In this document: piece after piece, positions 47,525 through 55,940 of the stretch
How the letters are laid out: each line of letters opens with the position of its first letter
Numbering within the stretch: the first letter of the stretch is position 1
From: Actinomycetota bacterium
GTDB taxonomy: Bacteria; Actinomycetota; Acidimicrobiia; Acidimicrobiales; Ilumatobacteraceae
Length of the DNA: 57,246 nt
Direction of reading: 5' to 3'
Assembly: GCA_016213625.1 (NCBI GenBank)
Contig: JACQZZ010000090.1
Location: forward strand, 1-57,246
Notes under the pieces: generated by a model
What the model was told of the DNA's origin: nothing
Databases searched by the model: none
What the model saw: the letters and a program-made list of their open reading frames with translations, nothing else
Program-made: the position numbers and the translations under genes

Positions 47525-48793
47525 ATGCACGCACTCCCCGGCCTGTGGCCGAGCCCCTGGCCGGCCGAGGACGGCGGCGCCGAACGACGGCAGGTCCCGC
47601 TCGTTCCCTCCGGTCTCGCGCTCCGCATCGGCGACACGTTGGAGGTCACGTCGAGGTTGTCGATCGCCTCCACGATGGTGATCCTTCGCGATCCCGGTGA
47701 GGTGTACCTGCTCTGCCACACGGGTGGCGACGGAGCCATCTCGTGGGTGGAGCAGCTGGATCCCGTCACGCTCGAACCGGTGCGCCGCTCGGCGGATCTG
47801 CCCGGCGGGCCCACCTGGCCGGGCGGCATCGCGGCGCACGCCAACGGTTCGCTGTACGTGGTGTTCGGCCGGCACGCGCATCGTCTGTCGGCCGATCTGT
47901 CGGAGGTGCTCACCGTCGAGTTGCCCCGCGACCGGCCGTACAACAGCTTCGTCGTGCTGCCCGACGGGTGCCTGGCCACCAAGGACTTCGCCGGGGCCCG
48001 CCCCGGTCACCTCGACGGCGACGACCTCGGTGGTTCGGAGCTGCTGGTGCTGGAACCCGACTCGCTCGCGGTGGTCGGTCGCTGTGCACTGCCAGAACCC
48101 TCCATCGCCCGCCTCAGCGCGTCGGGGTCCGACGTCTACGTCGTGGGCGACACGAGTCTGTTCCGAGTGCGATGGGATGGGCGGCAGCTGCTGCTCGATG
48201 CATCGTTCGGCCCTCGCTATCGCACCATGGACGGACAGACCTACGGGTGGGACGCGGTCATCACCGACGACGCCGCCTGGTTCCTCGACAACGGCGCAGG
48301 CAACGAGCGATACGCCGGCTCGTTCCGCGGGCTTGGTGTCTCCACCGCGCCGCTGCACCTGGTGCGCGTGGGGCTCGGCGACGGTTCGGTGTCGATGGCG
48401 GAGGTGTGCGGGTTGCCCGGCGGCCTCATCGCCAACCCGCCGGCGGTGGATACGGAACGGCACATCGCCGTGGGGTACGACAGTGGCAACGGGGTCGTGT
48501 CGGCCTTCCGCTTCGGCGACGACGGTGTGCTCACGCCCCTGTGGCAGCGGGCGATGAACCACGCTGCGCATCCGCTGCTCCTGGCCGACACCGGCGAACT
48601 GGTGCTGTGCGACCACGACGCCGCGCGCAACGCCGAGCAGGTGGTGGTGCTGCGCATCGAGACGGGCGAGGAGTTGGCGCGAGCCGACACCGGCAGCCCG
48701 GTGCAGTCGGTGCTGTTCGGTGCGCCGGGGTTCGACCGCGATCTCTACCTGTGTTCGTTCACCACCGTGTCGCGAGTGACCGTCAGCGGTTGA
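47525..48793 (+). CDS. Beta-propeller (quinoprotein/YVTN-like) protein of unknown function
   Basis: The 422-residue protein has repeated blade-like strands: TMVILRDPGEVYLLCHTGGDG, GGIAAHANGSLYVVFGRHAHRL, SARLSASGSDVYVVGDTSLFRV-type segments, HIAVGYDSGNGVVSAFRFG, and NAEQVVVLRIETGEELARADTG. This suggests a seven-bladed propeller, perhaps with a PQQ-like or NHL-like fold. There is no signal peptide and no catalytic motif. It stands between the helicase and the sulfatase operon, and its function cannot be told. The start is set by the hexamer upstream and the first hydrophobic strand. Confidence 0.65.
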   Translation: MHALPGLWPSPWPAEDGGAERRQVPLVPSGLALRIGDTLEVTSRLSIASTMVILRDPGEVYLLCHTGGDGAISWVEQLDPVTLEPVRRSADLPGGPTWPGGIAAHANGSLYVVFGRHAHRLSADLSEVLTVELPRDRPYNSFVVLPDGCLATKDFAGARPGHLDGDDLGGSELLVLEPDSLAVVGRCALPEPSIARLSASGSDVYVVGDTSLFRVRWDGRQLLLDASFGPRYRTMDGQTYGWDAVITDDAAWFLDNGAGNERYAGSFRGLGVSTAPLHLVRVGLGDGSVSMAEVCGLPGGLIANPPAVDTERHIAVGYDSGNGVVSAFRFGDDGVLTPLWQRAMNHAAHPLLLADTGELVLCDHDAARNAEQVVVLRIETGEELARADTGSPVQSVLFGAPGFDRDLYLCSFTTVSRVTVSG

Positions 48794-48796
48794 GGG

Positions 48797-48823
48797 TCAG
48801 ATGTCGACGCCTCAGATGTCGAC
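48797..48823. repeat. Direct repeat of TCAGATGTCGAC, 15 bp apart, giving two stops
   Basis: Copies at 48797-48808 and 48812-48823 are in the same frame on the minus strand, so the metallo-hydrolase gene ends VDI-stop, with a second VDI-stop after one more Gly. A small duplication explains it. Confidence 0.7.
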
Positions 48824-49633
48824 AGTGGTGAGGTCGTCGCCGAGCACGATGGTGCCGCTGAAGTGGGCGGCGGCGCGTGCACGCCACTCGTCCTCCTGGC
48901 CGGGCTGCATCGACGGCACGTAGTGGGTGAGCACCAAGGTGGACACCCCGGCGCGAGTGGCGGTCTCGGCGGACTGCTCGACGGTGGAGTGGTAGTCCAG
49001 GATGTCCTGCAGGCGCTGCACCGGGACGAGCTTGACCAGGTCGTCGCGGATGACGGTCTGCACGTAGGCATCGGCGCCCGCACACAGGGTGTCGAGGCCC
49101 GCGCAGGGCACGCCGTCGCCGCCGAGCACCACGCTCTTGCCGCCGTCGTCGACGCGGAACGCCACCGTCGGCTCGACGGGGCGATGGTCGGTGGCACCCA
49201 CCGTGACGGTGGCCGAGCCGACCGTGAAGGTGTCGCCGGGCGCGACCTCGGTGACCTGCACATCGGGGGTCCAGGTGAGGTCGGCGTGGTGATCCAGGCG
49301 GTACTGCAGGTCGGGTGCCAGCGACGCCATGATCCCGTTCACCACCTCCTGCGTGCGCGGCGGGCCGTACACGCGCAACGGGGCTCCCTGCGGGGCCATG
49401 ATCCAGTGGGTGGTGATGACGTCGTTGAGGTCGGTGATGTGATCGCTGTGCAGGTGGGTGACGAGCACCGCGTGCAGCATGGGCGGCAGCACGCCGGCCG
49501 CGGTGAGCCGCAACAGCACCCCGCGGCCACAGTCGACGAGGATGCACGCGCCGTCGGTGCGCACGAGCGTGGACGGACCGGCCCGACGCGGGTCGGGGAT
49601 GGGACTGCCGGTGCCGAGGAGTGTGATCTTCAT
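48812..49633 (-). CDS. MBL-fold metallo-hydrolase (RNase Z/arylsulfatase-like)
   Basis: The 273-residue metallo-beta-lactamase-fold protein starts MKITLLGTGSPIPDPRRAGP. It has the zinc motif THLHSDH (residues 59-65), ILVDCGRGV, VGATDHRP (His), VLGGDGVPCAGL (metal Asp) and a late LTHYVPS. The layout is that of the RNase Z/alkylsulfatase-like branch rather than glyoxalase II. It overlaps the ankyrin gene (ATGA), which overlaps the sulfatase, so the three are made together. A role in sulfate-ester handling is an inference from that setting. Its end carries a duplicated stop. Confidence 0.85.
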   Translation of the reverse strand: MKITLLGTGSPIPDPRRAGPSTLVRTDGACILVDCGRGVLLRLTAAGVLPPMLHAVLVTHLHSDHITDLNDVITTHWIMAPQGAPLRVYGPPRTQEVVNGIMASLAPDLQYRLDHHADLTWTPDVQVTEVAPGDTFTVGSATVTVGATDHRPVEPTVAFRVDDGGKSVVLGGDGVPCAGLDTLCAGADAYVQTVIRDDLVKLVPVQRLQDILDYHSTVEQSAETATRAGVSTLVLTHYVPSMQPGQEDEWRARAAAHFSGTIVLGDDLTTVDI

Positions 49634-49977
49634 GGTTGGGCTTCCTCCAGGATGGTGGCGAGTCGAGTGTGACCCTTCGAGCGGGCGTGCTGCAACGGGG
49701 TGATTCCCTCGCGGTCGGCGAGGTGGGGGTGTGCGCCGGCGGCGAGCAGCGCCAGCACGATCTCTTCATGGACGGGCGAACCGTCGCCGAGGATGACGGC
49801 CTCGAGCAGCACCCGACCCATGGCCACGCTGCCGTTGACGCCGGTGACGAGCCCGGGTGTGTCGTGGAAGTGATCCATCGCGTTGGGGTCGGCGCCGCCC
49901 TCGGTGAGCGCGCGGCGCACGGCGTCGACGTCGCCGCTGCCTGCCGCGTCGTGCAGCGTGGCTGGGCGGAGGGTCAT
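49630..49977 (-). CDS. Ankyrin-repeat protein
   Basis: The 115-residue protein consists of about three ankyrin units: LHDAAGSGDVDAVRRALTEGGADPNAMD, a partial middle unit (VLLEAVILGDG to LALLAAGAHPHLAD), and GITPLQHARSKGHTRLATILEEA. It should act as a binding scaffold. Both ends overlap neighbours by ATGA: its start with the sulfatase stop and its stop with the MBL start, giving a strict stoichiometric cassette. A sulfatase and an MBL protein with an ankyrin between is a combination I do not recall as described. Confidence 0.85.
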   Translation of the reverse strand: MTLRPATLHDAAGSGDVDAVRRALTEGGADPNAMDHFHDTPGLVTGVNGSVAMGRVLLEAVILGDGSPVHEEIVLALLAAGAHPHLADREGITPLQHARSKGHTRLATILEEAQP

Positions 49978-52232
49978 TGGCGACCCATCTCGGCGGCGTG
50001 CTCCGCCGCCGTGGCGTCCCCGAAACGTTCGGGGCTGGCCTGGATGACCACCTCGTGCAGCGTGCCGGCGAAGGCGAACGGGGCTCGATAGCGCGTGCTG
50101 ACGGGCGACCCGTGGTCGTAGCCGACGCTGGGGCCGACCGACGACATCATCAGCATGAACAGCGGCAGGTCGGCCTCGCCGCACGGCGTGCCATCGATCT
50201 CGATGGACACGGTGCCGGTGCGCCCCGACACCCGACGCACCTTCACACCCAGCCGGGTGGTGCCGGTGGGGACGGGGAGGGACGACTCGACGATGGTGTG
50301 CGCGTCGAACGCGTTGTAGTCGAACACCAGGGAGTCACCCTGCACGAACACCGAGAACCCCGAGTTCTCGGTACCCGTGGCGTACAGCACTCCCTCCTGA
50401 CCGGCGTCGCGGGTGACCGTGGCCGTGAGGTCGAAGCTGCGGCCCCCGAGCGCGGCGGACGCCTGACCTGGCAGCGGCGACATGGGCGGCCGATACACGT
50501 ATCGGCGATTCGCCGGGTGGGGTGAGCGGTCGCGGAAGCGGGCACCGAACAGCTCGACACCGCGGTCGTCGAGGGGCAGCACGCCGTGACGCTCCGCCTC
50601 GCTCCACCAGAGGGCGATCAACTCCTCCAGCCGGTCGGGCAGCTCGGCGGCGAGGTCGCGGCACTCCGACACGTCCTCGGCCAGGTGGTACAGCTCCCAC
50701 TGCTCGGTGAGGAAGTCGGCGCCCTTCTCGTGCCGGCAGACGGCCTTCCAACCGTCGGACACCAGTGCGCGGCTGCCGCCGTTCTCGAAGTACTGCAACG
50801 TGTTGGTGGCTGCCGCCGACGGATCGCGCAGCGCGGCTGCGAACGAGTGGCCGGTGACCGGGTGTTGCGGCACCCCGCGGAACACCTCGGGCGCGCTGAC
50901 GCCCAGCAGGTCGTACAGCGTGGGTGCGATGTCGCTGACGAACACGAACTGGTCGCGCAGCCCGCGCTGCTCGGCCGCGATTCCTTGCGGCCAGTGCACG
51001 AGCATCGGCACGTGCACGCCGCCCTCGTGCGTGTTCTGCTTGTACCACTTGAACGGTGAGTTGCCGCACTGTGCCCAGCCCCACGGGTAGTTCGTGTGGC
51101 TGTGGGGACCGCCGATGTCGTCGATGCGGTCGATGGCTTCGTCGGGCGTCTCGAAGATGCCGTTGAAGAACTTCATCTCGTGCATCACGCCGAAGGGGCC
51201 ACCCTCCTGGCTGGCGCCGTTGTCGGCCAGCAGGACGACGATGGTGTTCTCGAGTTGGCCCATCGCCTGGAGGCCCTCGACGAGGCGCCCGATCTGCACG
51301 TCGGTGTGGTCGAGGAACGCCGCGAACGCCTCCTGGAGGCGGGCGGCGAGACGCCGCTGGTTCTCGGGCAGGGAGTCCCACGGTTCCACGCCCGGGTTGC
51401 GCGGCGCGAGCTCGGTGCCCGGCGGGATGATGCCCCGCTCGAGCTGACGGCGGTACACGCGCTCGCGCACGACGTCCCACCCCTCGTCGAACCGGCCGCG
51501 GTACTTGGCCATGTATTCGGGCGGCGCCTGGTGCGGCGCATGGGTGGCGCCGAACGCGACGTAGCCGAAGAACGGGCGGTCAGGGCGGACGCCCTTGCTG
51601 TCGGAGACCATCTTCAGCATCTGGTCGACCAGGTCCTCGCTGACGTGGGAGCCGTCGTCGGGACCCCCGGGCGGCTCGATGGGGTGGTTGTCGCACACCA
51701 ACTCGGGGTGGAACTGATCGGTCTCGCCGTCGAGGAAGCCATAGAAGCGGTCGAAGCCGCGGCCGAGCGGCCACTGGTCGAACGGGCCGGCGGCCGAGCA
51801 CTCCTCCATGGGTGCGAGGTGCCACTTGCCGACGGCGAACGTGGCGTAGCCCTGGTCGCGCAGCACCTCGGCCAACGTGGCGGTGCGGGTGCTCACGTGC
51901 CCGAGCATGTGCGGGAACCCGGTGCGGAAGTTCGACACCGAGCGCATGCCCGCCCGGTGCTGCGAGCGCCCGGTGAGCAGGGCGGCGCGAGTGGGGGAGC
52001 ACAGCGGGGTGACGTGGAAGTTCGTGAACTGCAGGCCGTGGCCGGCGAGGCGGTCGATGTTCGGGGTGTCGATCTCGCTGCCGTAGCAACCGAACTGTGC
52101 GAACCCGGTGTCGTCGAGCAGCACGACCACGATGTTGGGGGCGTCCTCGCCGGGATGGGGGAGCTCCTCGAACCACGGCTCCGACTCGGCCAGCGTGCGG
52201 CCGATGGTTCCCTGGAATGCCTCTGTCCTCAT
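49974..52232 (-). CDS. Arylsulfatase, C-type (formylglycine)
   Basis: The 752-residue sulfatase has the metal acids VVLLDDTGFAQFG (D40-D41) and the CSPTR motif at C78, whose Cys becomes formylglycine. It also has GKWHLAP, DNGASQEGG (metal Asp/Asn) and a C-terminal beta domain. It hydrolyses sulfate esters. There is no signal peptide, so it works in the cytoplasm, as do several actinobacterial and pseudomonad arylsulfatases. The formylglycine-generating enzyme must be encoded elsewhere. Promoter and operators lie in the divergent gap to the molybdenum hydroxylase. Confidence 0.92.
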   Translation of the reverse strand: MRTEAFQGTIGRTLAESEPWFEELPHPGEDAPNIVVVLLDDTGFAQFGCYGSEIDTPNIDRLAGHGLQFTNFHVTPLCSPTRAALLTGRSQHRAGMRSVSNFRTGFPHMLGHVSTRTATLAEVLRDQGYATFAVGKWHLAPMEECSAAGPFDQWPLGRGFDRFYGFLDGETDQFHPELVCDNHPIEPPGGPDDGSHVSEDLVDQMLKMVSDSKGVRPDRPFFGYVAFGATHAPHQAPPEYMAKYRGRFDEGWDVVRERVYRRQLERGIIPPGTELAPRNPGVEPWDSLPENQRRLAARLQEAFAAFLDHTDVQIGRLVEGLQAMGQLENTIVVLLADNGASQEGGPFGVMHEMKFFNGIFETPDEAIDRIDDIGGPHSHTNYPWGWAQCGNSPFKWYKQNTHEGGVHVPMLVHWPQGIAAEQRGLRDQFVFVSDIAPTLYDLLGVSAPEVFRGVPQHPVTGHSFAAALRDPSAAATNTLQYFENGGSRALVSDGWKAVCRHEKGADFLTEQWELYHLAEDVSECRDLAAELPDRLEELIALWWSEAERHGVLPLDDRGVELFGARFRDRSPHPANRRYVYRPPMSPLPGQASAALGGRSFDLTATVTRDAGQEGVLYATGTENSGFSVFVQGDSLVFDYNAFDAHTIVESSLPVPTGTTRLGVKVRRVSGRTGTVSIEIDGTPCGEADLPLFMLMMSSVGPSVGYDHGSPVSTRYRAPFAFAGTLHEVVIQASPERFGDATAAEHAAEMGRQ

Positions 52233-52269
52233 GCTGTCCCCCCGTGGCGGTCACCGTGACGCGGCGCCG

Positions 52270-52304
52270 AACCTAACAGTTGACAGTTCCACTGACAACA
52301 GTTG
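52270..52304 (-). promoter_or_regulatory. Promoter with operator repeats for the sulfatase operon
   Basis: On the minus strand TTGTCA (52298-52293) and TAGGTT (52275-52270) are 17 bp apart, a good -35/-10 pair, with about 37 nt to the start. AACAGTTG is directly repeated at 52275-52282 and 52297-52304 (22-bp period). Between them TTGACAGT and ACTGACAA form an imperfect inverted repeat. A repressor here would block the promoter. Confidence 0.55.
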
Positions 52305-52328
52305 GCGGCGGTCGCGACGGGGCCGCGG

Positions 52329-52334
52329 TAGGTT
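52329..52334 (+). promoter_or_regulatory. TAGGTT -10 element before the molybdenum hydroxylase gene
   Basis: TAGGTT ends 6 nt before the ATG at 52341, with no ribosome site. Confidence 0.4.
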
Positions 52335-52340
52335 CAGCGA

Positions 52341-54740
52341 ATGGCTGGTTCGATCCTCGGTACACGCGTGCTGCGCACGGAAGACCCTGAGCTGCTCGTG
52401 GGGGGCGCACACTACGTGTACGACCTGCCGCTCGAGTCGCCGTTGCACGTGGTGTTCGCGCGTTCCGAGCTCGCCCACGCCCGCCTCGTCGCCATCCACA
52501 CCGACGACGCGGCGGCGATGCCCGGGGTCGTGCGCGTCTTCACCGCGGCCGACTTCTCGGTCCGGCCCTTCCACGGCATGGCGAAGGTGCACGACCACTT
52601 CGCACGCACCCCGCTCGCTGCCGACACGGTGCGGTTCGTCGGCGAAGCTGTCGCAGCAGTGGTGGCCGAGACGGAGACCCAGGCCAAGGACGCTGCCGAT
52701 GCGGTGTACGTCGAGTACGACGCGCTGCCTGCGGTGGTGCACCCCGAGGACGCGTTGGCCGACGGTGCCCCCGTGCTGTTCCCCGACCACGGCGACAACA
52801 TCGCCATCGCCACCACCGACTCGCACCAACCCGAGATCTTCGGCGACGCCGACATCGTGGTGCGCGGGCGCTACGTCAACCAGCGCATGGCCGTGGCGCC
52901 GATGGAACCGCACAGCTGCGCGGCGGTGCCCGGCGACGACGGACGCCTCACGGTGTATGGCTCCACCCAGATGCCGCACCTGCTGCACCAGTTGATGGCC
53001 CGCTCCTTGGGTGTGGAGCGCAGTCAGCTCCGCATCATCACGCCGCACGTCGGCGGCGGCTTCGGCGGCAAGGCGGGCATGTACCCCGAGCAGTTGGTGG
53101 TCGCACTCGCGGCGCAACAGCTGCAGCGGCCGGTCACCTGGATGTCCACCCGCAGCGAAGACATGGTGGCGCTGGCGCACAGCCGGGCGCAGATCCAGTA
53201 CGTCGAGCTCGGCTGCCGCAACGACGGCACGTTCACGGGACTGCGCGTTCGGTTGGTCGGCGACGCCGGCGCCTACCCGGGGATGGGAGCCTTCCTGCCT
53301 GCGGGAACGCGGCGCATGTCGAACGGCACGTACGCGTTCACCGGCATCCAGTTCGACATCGCGGTCGCGGCCACCAACACCACACCCACGGGGGCCTACC
53401 GCGGCGCCGGTCGTCCGGAGGCCACTGCACTGCTCGAACGGGTGGTGGACCATGCCGCGCTCACATTGGGCATCGACCCCATCGAGATCCGTCACCACAA
53501 CCTCCTGGCCGACGACGTGTTCCCCTTCGAGACCATCACCGGCGTCACGTACGACAGCGGCGCCTACCGCACGCCCCTCGACGAGGCCGCGCGGTTGGCG
53601 GGGTACGCGGCGCTGCGCGAGGAACAGCAGCGCCGACGCGCCGCCGACGACCGCATGCTGCTGGGCATCGGCGTGGCCGCGTACGTGGAGGTCACCGCCG
53701 GGGGCGGTAGCAGCGAGTACGGCTCACTGGCCGTGCATCCCGACGGCTCGGCCACGGTGATGGCCGGCACGTCGGCCCACGGGCAGGGCCACCAGACGGC
53801 CTTCGCCATGATCGTCAGCGATCGCACGGGCATCCCCGTCGATCGCATCCGGCTGGTGCAGAGCGACACCGACCTCGTGCGGTCGGGCGGTGGCACCGGT
53901 GGGTCGCGTTCGCTGCAACTCGGCGGCTCTGCGGTGCTGCGGGCCACGGAGGCCGTGGTGCAGAAGGCTCGCGATCTCGCGGCCCGGTTGCTGGAGGCCG
54001 ACCCGGCCGACGTGGTGGTGAACGTCGCCGAGGGCACGGTGGGCGTGGCCGGTGTGCCGGCGAGCGCGCTCACGTGGGCCGAGTTGGCCGCGGCGGCCGA
54101 GCAGGACGCCGACGCGGTGTCCCACGACGACGGCACCAACGGGCTCGCTGCACAACTCGACTTCGATCAGGCGGGCGCCACCTTCCCGTTCGGCGCGCAC
54201 ATCGCGGTGGTCGAGGTCGACCGCGACACGGGGCGGGTGCGGTTGCTGCGCCACATCGCCGTCGACGACTGTGGCACCGTGCTGAACCCGCTGCTGGTCG
54301 AGGGGCAACAGCACGGAGGCGTCGCGGCCGGAGTGAGCCAGGCGCTGTACGAGCATGTCCACTACGACGACGACGGCAATCCGCTCACGGCCAACTTCAT
54401 GGACTACGCGCTGCCGTCGGCGGCGGAGTTCCCCAGCTTCGAGGTGCACAGCACCGAGACGCCCACCCCGCTCAACCCGCTGGGAGCCAAGGGCATCGGC
54501 GAAGCCAGCACCATCGGCAGCACTCCGGCGGTGCAGAACGCGGTGATCGACGCGCTCGCGCACCTGGGCGTCCGCCACATCGACCTGCCGTGCACGAGCC
54601 AGCGGGTGTGGCAGGCGATCTGCGACGCGGAGGCCGGCACCTTGCCCGATCCGTGGCGCGAACCGCCGCCGGTGTTCGCCCGTCTCGCCGCGAATCAGGT
54701 GGTCGACGCCGCCGGGCTGAAGGCCGCCGAGGGCATCTGA
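52341..54740 (+). CDS. Xanthine dehydrogenase-family molybdenum hydroxylase, large subunit
   Basis: The 799-residue protein matches the molybdopterin subunit of the xanthine oxidase family: an N-terminal alpha/beta hammerhead (VGGAHYVYDLPLESPLHVVFARSELAHARL), THV-type GGGFGGKAGMYPEQ, AYRGAGRPEATAL, and GAKGIGEASTIGSTPAVQNAV with the catalytic Glu. The CO-dehydrogenase AYRCSFR loop is absent, so it is not CoxL form I. It hydroxylates aldehydes or N-heterocycles. The usual 2Fe-2S and FAD subunit genes are not next to it, and it has no ferredoxin-like head of its own, so it is an orphan here. Divergent from the sulfatase operon. Confidence 0.88.
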   Translation: MAGSILGTRVLRTEDPELLVGGAHYVYDLPLESPLHVVFARSELAHARLVAIHTDDAAAMPGVVRVFTAADFSVRPFHGMAKVHDHFARTPLAADTVRFVGEAVAAVVAETETQAKDAADAVYVEYDALPAVVHPEDALADGAPVLFPDHGDNIAIATTDSHQPEIFGDADIVVRGRYVNQRMAVAPMEPHSCAAVPGDDGRLTVYGSTQMPHLLHQLMARSLGVERSQLRIITPHVGGGFGGKAGMYPEQLVVALAAQQLQRPVTWMSTRSEDMVALAHSRAQIQYVELGCRNDGTFTGLRVRLVGDAGAYPGMGAFLPAGTRRMSNGTYAFTGIQFDIAVAATNTTPTGAYRGAGRPEATALLERVVDHAALTLGIDPIEIRHHNLLADDVFPFETITGVTYDSGAYRTPLDEAARLAGYAALREEQQRRRAADDRMLLGIGVAAYVEVTAGGGSSEYGSLAVHPDGSATVMAGTSAHGQGHQTAFAMIVSDRTGIPVDRIRLVQSDTDLVRSGGGTGGSRSLQLGGSAVLRATEAVVQKARDLAARLLEADPADVVVNVAEGTVGVAGVPASALTWAELAAAAEQDADAVSHDDGTNGLAAQLDFDQAGATFPFGAHIAVVEVDRDTGRVRLLRHIAVDDCGTVLNPLLVEGQQHGGVAAGVSQALYEHVHYDDDGNPLTANFMDYALPSAAEFPSFEVHSTETPTPLNPLGAKGIGEASTIGSTPAVQNAVIDALAHLGVRHIDLPCTSQRVWQAICDAEAGTLPDPWREPPPVFARLAANQVVDAAGLKAAEGI

Positions 54741-54800
54741 CGCACATCGTCCCAGCTCAGCGACATCGTGCAGCAAATCTCGAGTTTTGGCGCATGTTGC

Positions 54801-54819
54801 CTACCGACCAGTAGGTCGG
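54801..54819. promoter_or_regulatory. Nested palindromes upstream of the desaturase (CCGACC-AGTA-GGTCGG)
   Basis: CCGACC (54804-54809) and GGTCGG (54814-54819) form a perfect inverted repeat around AGTA. CTAC (54801-54804) and GTAG (54811-54814) form another. This is the size and symmetry of TetR-type operators and lies 20 bp before the desaturase start. Confidence 0.5.
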
Positions 54820-54825
54820 CTGGGG

Positions 54826-54831
54826 TACCAT
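54826..54831 (+). promoter_or_regulatory. TACCAT -10 element before the desaturase
   Basis: TACCAT ends 8 nt before the ATG at 54840, just downstream of the palindrome. Confidence 0.35.
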
Positions 54832-54839
54832 GGTCACCA

Positions 54840-55898
54840 ATGACCGAGGTCGCTGCTCCCATCGCCGCCCGAACCGACTCGCTCAACGACGTCCGGGCCA
54901 TCATCCCCGTCCGCTGCTATCAGCGCTCCGCCCGCCGTGCCTCGTGGGCGCTGGCGCAGGGCTTCCTGCTGTGGTTGCTCCCCGTGGTCGCGCTCGCGTT
55001 CACCGACCGCTGGTACTTCGTCGTGCCCCTCTGGGTGTTGGCGGGCCTCGCGGTGTCCGGCCTGTTCGTGCTTGGGCACGATGCGTCGCACGGTGCGCTG
55101 GTGACGTCGAGGAAGGCCAACCGGCTGATCGCCCAGGTGTGCATGGCTCCGAGCGCGCATGTGGAGGCAGCGTGGGATCTTGGCCACAACCGCATCCACC
55201 ACGGCTACACCACCCGCGAGGGATTCGACTTCGTGTGGCACCCGCTCACCCCCGCCCAGTACGCCGAGTTGGGTGCGTTCGCCCGTCTGCGTCATCGGTT
55301 CGAGTGGTCGTTCCTCGGTTCGGGCGCCTACTTCCTGCGTGAGGTGTGGTGGGAGAAGATGTGGCGGTACAACGCGCCCGGCAAGCGCCGCAACGCCATC
55401 ATCCGCGACAAGACCGTGCTCACCGTGGCCATGGTGCTGGCCATCGGCGGTGTCGCCACCGCCGGTGCCATCATGGGCGGCGTGTCCACCGCGTTCTGGC
55501 TGCCCATCAAGCTGTTCGTGGTGCCGTTCCTGCTGTTCGTGCACATCATCGGCTGGACGGTGTACGTGCACCACGTGGCGCCCGACATCCGCTGGTGGCC
55601 GCGCAAGGAATGGTCACAGTTCAAGGGCCAGATGGAGTCCACCACCATCCTGCGGGTGCCCTCGGTGCTCAACCGACTGTGGTTCCACAACATCTTCGTC
55701 CACGTGCCGCACCACGTCGACGCTCGCATTCCGTTCCATCAGCTGCCGGCCGCTGCCGAAGCCATCAAGGAACACTTCCCGCAGACGGTGCGCACCGAGC
55801 GCCTCAGCATGCGCGGCTACCTGCGAGCCACCAAGGTCTGCAAGCTGTACGACTTCCAGCAGGGTTGCTGGTTGCCGTACTCGGCCGCCCGCGCCTGA
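54840..55898 (+). CDS. Membrane fatty acid desaturase
   Basis: The 352-residue membrane di-iron desaturase has three His boxes: HDASH (80-84), HNRIHH (116-121) and HVPHH (288-292), the last with the HxxHH form. Hydrophobic helices lie at about 35-70 and 195-245. It inserts double bonds (or hydroxyls) in acyl chains or carotenoid-like lipids. The start was set at the ATG 8 nt after TACCAT; an in-frame start at 54768 would run through the operator. Transcription is likely repressed by a TetR-type protein at the palindrome, whose gene is not in sight. Confidence 0.9.
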   Translation: MTEVAAPIAARTDSLNDVRAIIPVRCYQRSARRASWALAQGFLLWLLPVVALAFTDRWYFVVPLWVLAGLAVSGLFVLGHDASHGALVTSRKANRLIAQVCMAPSAHVEAAWDLGHNRIHHGYTTREGFDFVWHPLTPAQYAELGAFARLRHRFEWSFLGSGAYFLREVWWEKMWRYNAPGKRRNAIIRDKTVLTVAMVLAIGGVATAGAIMGGVSTAFWLPIKLFVVPFLLFVHIIGWTVYVHHVAPDIRWWPRKEWSQFKGQMESTTILRVPSVLNRLWFHNIFVHVPHHVDARIPFHQLPAAAEAIKEHFPQTVRTERLSMRGYLRATKVCKLYDFQQGCWLPYSAARA

Positions 55899-55940
55899 GC
55901 GCGAACGGCCGAGCGGCTCCCGCCGATCAGCTCCCGCCGA

